DNA of 6,416 nt from Candidatus Woesebacteria bacterium (GCA_030699485.1 JAUYMM010000064.1:1-6416), one strand, 5' to 3'; positions 1 through 5,178 are shown, counted from the stretch's first letter. Notes: generated by a model not told the origin, from the letters alone. Translations and numbers: made by a program.

Positions 1-134
1 TCAATTCCTAATATATTTCCTTTTGAATCCTTATCAACCAATATAGTATCTGAAATTTTTACGGAATTTAAATAATTACCTTTTGCTAAGGTAAAATACA
101 ACGCGTCTATTTTTTTGTCATATTTAATTTTCAT
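1..134 (-). CDS. DUF2283 family protein, N-terminal part (runs off the window)
   Basis: The first 44 residues are visible; the gene continues past the left edge. The protein starts MKIKYDKKIDALYFTL and continues through a short variable stretch into DTILVDKDSKGNILGIE. This matches the layout of the small DUF2283 family: a beta-strand start of the type MKIxYDxxxDALYI, then xxxVDxDxxGxIxGIE. Family members are usually about 65-75 residues, so perhaps 20-30 residues are missing. The family has no established biochemical role, and some members sit near toxin-antitoxin-like or mobile genes. The ATG at 134-132 is preceded by an in-frame TGA four codons upstream, so no longer start is available. There is no Shine-Dalgarno, but an extended -10-like box lies six bases upstream. 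The gene is divergent from rplU. Family assignment is fairly secure; function is unknown. Confidence 0.75.
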   Translation of the reverse strand, partial: MKIKYDKKIDALYFTLAKGNYLNSVKISDTILVDKDSKGNILGI

Positions 135-140
135 ATATTT

Positions 141-149
141 ACTATATCA
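141..149 (-). promoter_or_regulatory. Extended -10 promoter element for the DUF2283 gene
   Basis: On the minus strand TGA-TATAGT (149 to 141) fits an extended -10 (TGnTATAAT, one mismatch in the hexamer). It ends six bases before the ATG at 134, so transcription would start at or beside the start codon. No convincing -35 is visible, which is tolerated by extended -10 promoters. Predicted from sequence only. Confidence 0.35.
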
Positions 150-165
150 GATATTCTAGCTGTTC

Positions 166-182
166 GGCATTGCAATGGGAAC
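166..182 (+). repeat. Copy 1 of a 17-nt near-direct repeat
   Basis: GGCATTGCAATGGGAAC matches 262-278 (GGTATTGTAATGGGAAC) at 15 of 17 positions, 96 bp apart. Both differences are C/T. Both copies are followed by an A-rich run. The two copies bracket the hairpin cluster upstream of rplU. Confidence 0.6.
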
Positions 183-183
183 T

Positions 184-217
184 AAAAAACAATCACACCC
201 GCCGGGTGTGATGTTTT
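184..217 (-). terminator. Strong hairpin with a U-tract on the minus strand (terminator-like)
   Basis: ATCACACCC (192-200), loop GCC, GGGTGTGAT (204-212) forms a perfect 9-bp stem. Read on the minus strand it is followed by TG and six Ts (complement of A184-A189), the shape of an intrinsic terminator. On the plus strand it is followed only by GTTTTA, and the flanking A-run and T-run can extend the stem, so weak bidirectional activity is possible. No minus-strand gene lies just upstream of it (rplU is on the plus strand), so its purpose is unclear. It may stop antisense transcription or be part of an rplU leader. Confidence 0.5.
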
Positions 218-222
218 ACCGA

Positions 223-253
223 GGTGGCAATAGTAATCCACCCCAGGGGTGGG
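223..253 (+). promoter_or_regulatory. Two mutually exclusive hairpins upstream of rplU
   Basis: CCACC at 238-242 can pair either with the upstream GGTGG (223-227, 10-nt loop) or, as CCACCCC (238-244), with the downstream GGGGTGG (246-252, tight turn at A245). The two pairings cannot coexist. Such a switchable arrangement is typical of attenuators and ribosomal-protein leader RNAs, which bind the encoded protein. This segment reaches the rplU mRNA only if transcription starts upstream of about 220; a weak candidate is TTGTCA (115-120), 17 bp, TTTACT (138-143). If the promoter at 266-294 is the real one, the element is not in the transcript. Confidence 0.35.
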
Positions 254-261
254 ACTAACTT

Positions 262-278
262 GGTATTGTAATGGGAAC
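262..278 (+). repeat. Copy 2 of the 17-nt near-direct repeat
   Basis: GGTATTGTAATGGGAAC, the partner of 166-182 (15/17 identical). This copy contains the TTGTAA proposed as the -35 of the rplU promoter, while copy 1 has TTGCAA at the same place. The repeat could be a duplicated promoter or operator part, or the scar of an insertion or duplication carrying the hairpins. Confidence 0.6.
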
Positions 279-294
279 AAAAAGAAGCTAAAAT
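266..294 (+). promoter_or_regulatory. Candidate rplU promoter
   Basis: TTGTAA (266-271), a 17-bp spacer, then TAAAAT (289-294; one mismatch to TATAAT). The -10 ends eight bases before the rplU ATG at 303, so the transcript would be leaderless or nearly so. This fits the absence of a Shine-Dalgarno next to that ATG. Confidence 0.4.
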
Positions 295-302
295 ACATAT
301 CT

Positions 303-605
303 ATGGAAAAATTTGCAGTTATTAGAATTGGTGGTAAACAATATAGAGTTACTGAAGGTGAAGAGATTTTGGTTGACAAACTTAATGATCTTAAAGTTCA
401 ACCAGAAGTACTTTTATTTGTAGATGGTGAAAAAATAGAAATAGGTACTCCTGTACTTAAAAAAGCAAAAGTTAAAGTAAAAGTTATAACTGAGATTGAA
501 AAGGGAGAAAAAATTAGAGTATTCAAGTACAAAGCAAAATCAAGACAAAGAAAACACACAGGATTTAGAGCTCAACATACAAGACTTCTAATCGAAAAGA
601 TATGA
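303..605 (+). CDS. rplU: Large-subunit ribosomal protein L21 (bL21)
   Basis: This 100-residue protein has the full bL21 pattern: FAVIRIGGKQYRV at the N-terminus (residues 4-16), a middle beta-strand region ending IEIGTPVL, and the basic RNA-binding segment KYKAKSRQRKHTGFRAQHT (75-93). bL21 binds 23S rRNA in the 50S subunit, next to bL20. Family length is about 100-105, so the protein is complete. The frame is open upstream to a GTG at 249, but the family begins right at the (M)xxFAVIxxGGKQ motif, so the ATG at 303 is the start. No Shine-Dalgarno is visible; GAAG at 284-287 is too far away. The gene heads the standard rplU-rpmA pair. The Prp-type protease gene found between the two in Firmicutes is absent, which fits the unextended L27 N-terminus. 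The stop is TGA. Confidence 0.97.
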   Translation: MEKFAVIRIGGKQYRVTEGEEILVDKLNDLKVQPEVLLFVDGEKIEIGTPVLKKAKVKVKVITEIEKGEKIRVFKYKAKSRQRKHTGFRAQHTRLLIEKI

Positions 606-644
606 GATTCAGCTAACGCTATCAAACTGATATTTTCTGGTCTC

Positions 645-673
645 TTGACAAGCGTGAAAATGTAGTTTATATT
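645..673 (+). promoter_or_regulatory. Near-consensus sigma-70-type promoter for rpmA
   Basis: TTGACA (645-650, perfect -35), exactly 17 bp, then TATATT (668-673, one mismatch to TATAAT). Predicted +1 is about 680, leaving a leader of about 15 nt before the rpmA ATG at 695. This is the best promoter match in the window and implies that rpmA (and perhaps parB) can be transcribed independently of rplU. The rest of the 89-bp rplU-rpmA gap shows no clear terminator. Confidence 0.6.
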
Positions 674-694
674 GCTATTAAGAATTTATATAAT

Positions 695-946
695 ATGTCA
701 ACACATAAAGCAGCAGGAAAAGCTAAACAGCATGTATCACCAGCCGGTAAACGGCTTGGTACTAAAGTTTCTGGTATGCAAAAAGTGGCTTCAGGTGAAA
801 TATTAGTTCGTCAAAATGGAACAAAAATTGGTGCAGGTAAAAATGTAAAAGTAGGAAGAGATCATACACTATATGCAGTAGCATCTGGTATGGTTCAATT
901 CTCGACAAGACTTGGTAAAAAATTAGTAAATATTGTAACCAAATAA
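695..946 (+). CDS. rpmA: Large-subunit ribosomal protein L27 (bL27)
   Basis: This 83-residue protein has the bL27 signature: MSTHKAAGKA, then GKRLGTKVSG (19-28), the core ILVRQNGTKIGAGKNV (36-51) and GRDHTLYAVASGMVQF (54-69). bL27 lies in the 50S subunit, and its flexible N-terminal tail reaches into the peptidyl-transferase centre to steady the tRNA ends. The N-terminus starts directly with the short S/T-H-K-A-A-G tail. It has no cleavable extension of the Firmicutes kind, consistent with the missing prp gene between rplU and rpmA. No Shine-Dalgarno precedes the ATG, only AT-rich sequence. Length and motifs are complete. parB follows after 25 bp on the same strand. Confidence 0.97.
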   Translation: MSTHKAAGKAKQHVSPAGKRLGTKVSGMQKVASGEILVRQNGTKIGAGKNVKVGRDHTLYAVASGMVQFSTRLGKKLVNIVTK

Positions 947-963
947 GCAAAGCTTGTTATAAA
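933..963 (+). promoter_or_regulatory. Weak candidate promoter for parB
   Basis: TTGTAA (933-938), a 19-bp spacer, then TATAAA (958-963). The -10 ends eight bases before the parB ATG at 972, so any transcript from here would be leaderless. The spacer is longer than ideal and the -35 overlaps the end of rpmA. Read-through from the rpmA promoter is an equally good explanation for parB expression. Confidence 0.3.
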
Positions 964-971
964 ATAAAAAA

Positions 972-1790
972 ATGGCAGAAGAAATAATTAATTTAGACAT
1001 AAATCAACTTCAACCAAACCCTTTGCAACCTAGGGGCGCAATTACTCCTGAAAGTCTAGTAGATCTTGTTGATTCAATTCGTGAACATGGAATTTTAGAA
1101 CCTTTGGTTATTGCAAAAACTCCAGCAGGATTTCAAATAATAGCAGGAGAAAGAAGATGGAGAGCCAGTAAACTTGCAGGTTTAACGCATGTTCCTGTAA
1201 TTATTCGTGAAACTACTCCGAAAGGAATGCTTGAAATGGCAATTGTTGAAAACGTCCAAAGAGTTGACCTTAATGCACTTGATAGAGCCAAAGGCTTTGA
1301 AAGATTAATGGATGAATTTGGTTTAACAACTTCAGAAGTTGCAGTTAGAATTGGAAAATCAGTTGCCTATGTTAGTAACTCTTTAAGACTATTAACTTTA
1401 CCAGATGCATTAAAAGATGGACTTCTTTCAGGACTTATCTCTGAGGGTCATGCAAGGGCTCTAGCTGCTATTGATGACATTGATTTGATGGTTGAAGCTT
1501 ATAAAATAATACTTCGTGAAAGTGGGTCAGTAAGAAGGGCTGAAGAACTAGCAAGAAGAATGAAGGCTCAAAATGATCAAAGACCAAAAGTAAATCTACC
1601 TAAAATGCACATTGTCTCTGATGAAATCGATAACATGAAGTCAGGATTTGAAAAAGCACTTGGAGAAAAGCATCAAGTAAGACTTGCAAGAAGCAGGCGT
1701 GAAACAAGACTGACATTTATATTAAAAGGGTCTCTTGATGAAACAGAAAACACACTTCAATTAATTTACAAAGCTGTAGCTAGTAACTAG
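972..1790 (+). CDS. parB: ParB/Spo0J-family chromosome partition protein
   Basis: This 272-residue protein has the three-part ParB layout. The N-terminal ParB/Srx-like nucleotide-binding domain (about 5-97) opens with IxxLxPNPLQPR, carries the hallmark GERRWRAS (59-66) and ends with ENVQR (93-97). GERRxRA and ENxQR form the CTP- and DNA-loading pocket in characterised ParB proteins. A central helix-turn-helix for parS recognition follows (about 118-140, SEVAVRIGKSVAYVSNSL). The C-terminal 40-50 residues (LGEKHQVRLARSR to the end) resemble the dimerisation and DNA-bridging domain. Its role is origin segregation with a ParA ATPase and loading of SMC. No parA gene or full parS site is in the window. 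The gene lies 25 bp after rpmA without a Shine-Dalgarno. Its last 11 bp overlap the end of lepB on the other strand. Confidence 0.9.
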   Translation: MAEEIINLDINQLQPNPLQPRGAITPESLVDLVDSIREHGILEPLVIAKTPAGFQIIAGERRWRASKLAGLTHVPVIIRETTPKGMLEMAIVENVQRVDLNALDRAKGFERLMDEFGLTTSEVAVRIGKSVAYVSNSLRLLTLPDALKDGLLSGLISEGHARALAAIDDIDLMVEAYKIILRESGSVRRAEELARRMKAQNDQRPKVNLPKMHIVSDEIDNMKSGFEKALGEKHQVRLARSRRETRLTFILKGSLDETENTLQLIYKAVASN

Positions 1791-2331
1791 GTTTTGGAAC
1801 AAGACCAGATAGTTTCATTGGCCAATAAATAACCCAAGCTTTTCCAGTTATTACTTTTTTTGTGACAGGTCCCCAAGCTCTTGAGTCAGATGAGTGAGGT
1901 CTGTTATCTCCCATGACAAAATAATTTCCATCAGGAATTTGATATTTCTCGCCTTCAGAAAGAAAACTCCCAGGATATGAGTTTACTTTAACGTAATTTT
2001 CTTTTAACTCATTATCATTAACGAAAACTTTACCATTTAATAACATAATAGTATCTCCAGGAAGTCCAATTATTCTTTTTATAAACTCATCTTCAGATAT
2101 TGGTGGTGTAAAAACGATAACATCACCTCTTTTGGGATCGTCTTTATAATAACTTACCTTTTCAGTTAAAAGATATTCACCATCAGGAAAACTTGGTTCC
2201 ATTGAAGCACCCTTTATTTTATGAGGCCTTAAAATTAATAGGTATACAATTAAAAATATTCCAACGGCCAAAACAATGACCTCCAAAATATCCATAAAAA
2301 AAGCTCCAAGACGTTTAAACATATATATCAT
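1780..2331 (-). CDS. lepB: Signal peptidase I
   Basis: This 183-residue protein is a short, single-span type I signal peptidase of family S26. It has an N-terminal membrane anchor (about 15-34), then the catalytic serine box GASMEPSF (Ser43) and the general-base lysine in FIKRIIGLPGD (Lys85). The structural box GDNRPHSSDSRAWGPV (141-156) follows. It cleaves signal peptides from exported proteins on the outer face of the membrane; the exported fibronectin-type protein at the right edge is a plausible client. All catalytic residues are present. The ATG at 2331 is the longest start, but the ATG at 2322 (Met4) lies seven bases after a perfect TATAAT and may be the real one. The gene follows purA by 38 bp on the same strand, so it may be the last gene of that operon or have its own promoter. 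It converges on parB. Confidence 0.95.
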   Translation of the reverse strand: MIYMFKRLGAFFMDILEVIVLAVGIFLIVYLLILRPHKIKGASMEPSFPDGEYLLTEKVSYYKDDPKRGDVIVFTPPISEDEFIKRIIGLPGDTIMLLNGKVFVNDNELKENYVKVNSYPGSFLSEGEKYQIPDGNYFVMGDNRPHSSDSRAWGPVTKKVITGKAWVIYWPMKLSGLVPKPSY

Positions 2332-2359
2332 TATAGTTACAGTTGAGGTTCTTGTGCAA
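2330..2359 (-). promoter_or_regulatory. Candidate lepB promoter overlapping its annotated start
   Basis: On the minus strand a perfect TATAAT (2335 to 2330) overlaps the first ATG (2331-2329) and stands seven bases before the second ATG (2322-2320). A poor -35, TTGCAC (2359-2354), lies 18 bp upstream. If used, transcription begins near 2323, so translation would start at Met4 on a leaderless mRNA. Confidence 0.35.
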
Positions 2360-2369
2360 TGATTAAAAT

Positions 2370-3485
2370 TTAAAGATTAAAATAAGAAGAAGTAAAATTA
2401 ATTTCTTCACCAGCACTTGAAAGATTAACTGATTTATCTGGCAGGTAAACAAAATTATCAAATGGTTTTCCGGTATTTAATATTGTTACTGGTACATTTG
2501 TTTTTTCTTCAACTTGATCAATAAGTTTACGAATTTTTTTAGTAACTCCATCAATATTTTTAACCCCATCTATTTTAGGGTCATAGTGTTCACAAAAAGT
2601 CAGAGCTATTTGAGTTGCTCCATTTTCCATACACGCATTTGCCAGCATTTCAAAATCAATTGACTCAGCTTTTCTTCTAAGTTTTCCTTTTATGGAACTA
2701 ATTTCTTCCAAACCTCTATTTTTGATTTGTTCCGTAGTTATTTCAACAGAAGACCCCATAGAACCTTGGCCCTCACGTGATGGCATTGTTTTAACACAAA
2801 GGACAACATCTTTTAGATAAAATGGATTTGCCCCTACGTCAGCCAAAGCCCCTGCACTTGTAACATCTTTGGATGTGCAGTTAGGATAATCAATTGAGCT
2901 TAAATTTAGCCCCCAACCTTGGGAATCTTCGATAATAACTGTATCTGTAGGTGCAGTTCTATTGATTTCATCAGCAACGTTGGTTAAAAAAGGATGTAAT
3001 ATATCCAAATCTCTTGCCAATGTGGCAGTTCTTAATATGTGTGCCGATCGAGCAAAACCACTACCACTTAATGTTGACCCGATACCTTCAACAAATCTTT
3101 TACTTGTATTTTCTGCCGCTACATGTTCTAAAGAGACAATCGGACACATAGAATCAATTTTTACACGATCTTTAAGTCTATATTTTCCAATTTCATGAAG
3201 TAATTTATCAGGATCTACTGCAACATTACGACCAACTCTTATCTGAGCATTTGGAGATAATATCCATCCAAGAGGAAGTTGATTAACTCTTAAATAATGT
3301 TCTTTACCCTCAACCTGAACAAATATTCCATGTTCAGCATTAGGACCTACTCCTGCTTTGACTACCAATGGAGCGTTGTGTAGACGAGCAAGGTGAGAAG
3401 AGACTGCTCCTTTTGCCTCGTCTCCATATTGACCTCCGACTACTGCGACAATATTACCTTGATATTCTTTTCTTATTTCTTTCAT
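2370..3485 (-). CDS. purA: Short adenylosuccinate synthetase-like protein (PurA/PurZ superfamily, archaeal type)
   Basis: At 371 residues this is shorter than standard bacterial PurA (about 430) and resembles the compact archaeal-type enzymes, the group that also includes phage PurZ. PurA joins IMP and aspartate using GTP to make adenylosuccinate. Seen here: the P-loop GGQYGDEAKG (17-26) with the catalytic Asp (22) and Lys25; GVGPNAEHG with the catalytic His (52); IMP-pocket-like GST (136-138), Gln189 in EDSQG and Thr204 in YPNCTS. Departures: canonical GKGK reads AKGA, the aspartate-loop motif TTGRxRR reads IKGKLRR (265-271), and the guanine motif (N/T)KLD reads TFCEH (296-300). The ring donor or the phosphate donor may therefore be non-standard. 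The retained catalytic Asp argues against typical PurZ, where it is lost. The start overlaps the guaB stop (ATGA), implying translational coupling. Family is secure; exact reaction is not. Confidence 0.8.
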   Translation of the reverse strand: MKEIRKEYQGNIVAVVGGQYGDEAKGAVSSHLARLHNAPLVVKAGVGPNAEHGIFVQVEGKEHYLRVNQLPLGWILSPNAQIRVGRNVAVDPDKLLHEIGKYRLKDRVKIDSMCPIVSLEHVAAENTSKRFVEGIGSTLSGSGFARSAHILRTATLARDLDILHPFLTNVADEINRTAPTDTVIIEDSQGWGLNLSSIDYPNCTSKDVTSAGALADVGANPFYLKDVVLCVKTMPSREGQGSMGSSVEITTEQIKNRGLEEISSIKGKLRRKAESIDFEMLANACMENGATQIALTFCEHYDPKIDGVKNIDGVTKKIRKLIDQVEEKTNVPVTILNTGKPFDNFVYLPDKSVNLSSAGEEINFTSSYFNL

Positions 3486-4522
3486 TTTTGCATTATAACA
3501 TCATGCCAGCCATTTTCTAGTTTTCCCATTGGGGAGACTCTAACAAATTTAGCATTTTTCCAAAGTTCATTTATATCTATTGCTCCTGAATAGCTAAATC
3601 CAGATCTTATATTTGCTGTTAATTTTTCAACTAGTTTTAAAAGTGAGCCTTTATAAAGTACTAGAGATTCAATTCCTTCAATATGGGAATTTGATTCCTG
3701 TTTTGTTTTTTCAGCTAGTGATGTTGAAGCATTATAGACTTTATATTTTTTACCATCTTTATTTACCAATTGTCCTGGAGCTTCATCACATCCTGCAAAA
3801 ATATTGCCTGCCATGACAGCAGATGCACCTGCAGCCAAACCCTTAACAATATCTCCTGATGTTTTAACGCCTCCATCTGCAATTATGAATTTTTTATGAA
3901 GTCTTGCAGACCTTGCTGACTCAATAATGGCTGTAATTTGGGGAACACCTGACCCAGTTTCAATCCTTGTTGTACAAATTGATCCTGGACCTATACCGAC
4001 TTTAACACAATCGGCACCAGCTTTAAACAAAGCATCAGTTGCTTCAAATGTTGCAGAATTGCCTGAAACAATATCGACGTTATCACCAAACATTTGTTTT
4101 AATTTAGTTGTTGCATCAAGAGTTTTTTGCATATGACCATGAGCAACATCTATAAATAAAATATCAACTCCTGCTTTAACCAGGGCTTCTGATCTCTCAA
4201 CGATTCCATTTCTAGCACCAACTGCAGCTCCAACTAATATTTTTTCTAGTTTAACTTTTTCAACTTCGTTGGCTTGTAAGTCAATTGACATAAATCTTGG
4301 AATTACACCAAGCCCACCTAGTTTACCTAGTGCAATTGCCATTTTAGAATCTGTTACATCACTCATGTTTGCAGAAATAAGTGGAATATCAAGAGTTACT
4401 CTTGGACTAATCTTGGTTTTTAGCGAAACATCATTTCTACTATTGATATTTGAATACTGGGGTACTAGAAGAACATCATCATATGATAGTGCTAATGGTA
4501 TGTTGTATATATTTTCTGACAC
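3482..4522 (-). CDS. guaB: IMP dehydrogenase / GMP reductase family enzyme without CBS domains
   Basis: This 346-residue TIM-barrel enzyme has the NAD(P)-site Asp in FIDVAHGH (125), the catalytic loop GIGPGSICTTR (176-186, Cys183), and the phosphate-site segments ADGG (215-218) and ASAVMAGN (233-240). IMPDH makes XMP from IMP; GMP reductase makes IMP from GMP. The barrel core and C-terminal EGIE...YKG and HDV look like IMPDH. However, the CBS pair is missing, the length equals GMP reductase, SANM resembles the reductase AANM, and the flap is too short to hold the IMPDH Arg-Tyr pair. The IMPDH GMGS and reductase GMSSE motifs are both replaced by ASTSLAEK (265-272). Direction of catalysis cannot be settled. 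The GTG start at 4522 is the only usual start after the in-frame TGA at 4543. It has no Shine-Dalgarno and lies inside an inverted repeat. Confidence 0.85.
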   Translation of the reverse strand: MSENIYNIPLALSYDDVLLVPQYSNINSRNDVSLKTKISPRVTLDIPLISANMSDVTDSKMAIALGKLGGLGVIPRFMSIDLQANEVEKVKLEKILVGAAVGARNGIVERSEALVKAGVDILFIDVAHGHMQKTLDATTKLKQMFGDNVDIVSGNSATFEATDALFKAGADCVKVGIGPGSICTTRIETGSGVPQITAIIESARSARLHKKFIIADGGVKTSGDIVKGLAAGASAVMAGNIFAGCDEAPGQLVNKDGKKYKVYNASTSLAEKTKQESNSHIEGIESLVLYKGSLLKLVEKLTANIRSGFSYSGAIDINELWKNAKFVRVSPMGKLENGWHDVIMQK

Positions 4523-4545
4523 AACATAAGTAAGATTATGTCAGA
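4515..4545 (-). promoter_or_regulatory. Inverted repeat enclosing the guaB start codon
   Basis: TCTGACA and TGTCAGA form a perfect 7-bp inverted repeat with a 17-nt interior, lying mostly in the 35-bp gap between the phosphoribosyltransferase gene and guaB. Inside it CATAA and TTATG form a second inverted repeat around TCTTAC. In the mRNA the GTG start codon falls in the 3' arm, so folding would hide it. It could be a translational switch or a DNA operator; there is no U-tract, so it is not a normal terminator. Confidence 0.4.
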
Positions 4546-4557
4546 GTGGATACGATG

Positions 4558-5139
4558 TCAAGACATGATTTTGGCAACAAGTCCTTTATATTTTCTCGTA
4601 AAATTTTCTGGTAGCCCATCTCCATCAGATTCTAAATTCATTCCACAGCCACCAACCCAAACATCACTGATTTGTAGTGCAACTAAAGATCTGGGTATAA
4701 TGATTTGGTCTTGTATTCCAATTTTCTTCGTTAAAAAAATAAAAGAGGCATTAGGGGCATCGTTCAAAATGTCTTCGGCAGTTCCACCACCATCTAAAAT
4801 ATCATCAATTACGCCAATTCTTTTATCTCTTAAATAAGACGGGACTGGAATTGTAATTTTACGATCTCTATGATATTCAATATTTATAATTTCCCCTTGA
4901 TAATTTTTTAATTTAGCTAATGATTTTGCAAAATACTCGCCACCTTTTAGGTTAACAACAATTTTATCAAACCAATTTAGGTTAACTTGCCACGAAAACT
5001 GTTCTATAATCTTATCCATAACATGAGGTTGAATATATTCATAAACAGGATGACAATCTAGTTCAAAAATTTTAGGATTTTTTGGAAACTCAAAAAACGG
5101 GGGAGTGATTCTAGGTAAATTGTCGCGCCTCTCTATCAT
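4558..5139 (-). CDS. Purine phosphoribosyltransferase-like protein (HPRT/XGPRT type)
   Basis: This 193-residue type I phosphoribosyltransferase carries the PRPP motif VIDDILDGGGTA (110-121), with the two acidic residues and Gly-rich turn. It also has a pyrophosphate-binding turn NLKGGEYFAKSL (63-74), close to the VLKGG.xF of hypoxanthine/xanthine enzymes. The C-terminal WVGGCGMN (161-168) sits where base-recognising enzymes of this group have WxVGYGMD. Such enzymes join PRPP to hypoxanthine, guanine or xanthine. The N-terminal 55 residues (RITPPFFEFP..., HPVYEYIQP) are not recognised. The gene leads the minus-strand block, 35 bp ahead of guaB and followed by purA, which supports purine rather than pyrimidine salvage. 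The ATG at 5139 has no Shine-Dalgarno. Base preference cannot be read from sequence. Confidence 0.75.
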   Translation of the reverse strand: MIERRDNLPRITPPFFEFPKNPKIFELDCHPVYEYIQPHVMDKIIEQFSWQVNLNWFDKIVVNLKGGEYFAKSLAKLKNYQGEIINIEYHRDRKITIPVPSYLRDKRIGVIDDILDGGGTAEDILNDAPNASFIFLTKKIGIQDQIIIPRSLVALQISDVWVGGCGMNLESDGDGLPENFTRKYKGLVAKIMS

Positions 5140-5149
5140 ATATCTTTAC

Positions 5150-5178
5150 TTAATATACGATAGCGCAATCAATGTCAA
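5150..5178 (-). promoter_or_regulatory. Promoter of the purine cluster
   Basis: On the minus strand a perfect -35 TTGACA (5178-5173) is followed by TATATT (5157-5152, 15-bp spacer) or by the overlapping TATTAA (5155-5150, 17-bp spacer). Predicted start is about 5143-5147, only a few bases before the ATG at 5139. It is divergent from the tRNA-Val promoter; the whole shared region is about 65 bp (5140-5204). Confidence 0.5.

Noticed and set aside
249..302. GTG-initiated N-terminal extension of L21
   Set aside because: bL21 proteins start just before the AVIxxGGKQ motif. The 18 extra residues have no family support, and the stretch overlaps hairpin and promoter-like sequence.
689..694. Perfect TATAAT immediately before the rpmA ATG
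   Set aside because: It would start transcription inside the gene and has no -35 at the right distance. The TTGACA/TATATT pair at 645-673 is a much better promoter.
606..694. Possible small gene or Prp protease remnant between rplU and rpmA
   Set aside because: Only 89 bp, interrupted by stops, with no recognisable Prp motifs. It contains the rpmA promoter instead.
1694..1706. parS-like half site inside parB (CGTGAAACA)
   Set aside because: Only the right half of the parS palindrome is present. The left half (AAGCAGG) does not match, and a 9-mer match of this kind is not rare enough.
2361..2383. Short tandem repeat GATTAAAAT x2 at the end of purA
   Set aside because: A 9-bp repeat in AT-rich sequence, partly coding for the last residues of PurA. 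Nothing suggests a function.
2370..3485. Firm identification of purA as phage PurZ (Z-genome pathway)
   Set aside because: The catalytic Asp lost in PurZ is still present (Asp22), and no other Z-pathway or phage gene is in the window.
3613..4837. Plus-strand open frames antisense to guaB and the phosphoribosyltransferase
   Set aside because: They lack recognisable motifs and lie opposite well-supported genes in the same interval, so they are reading-frame shadows.
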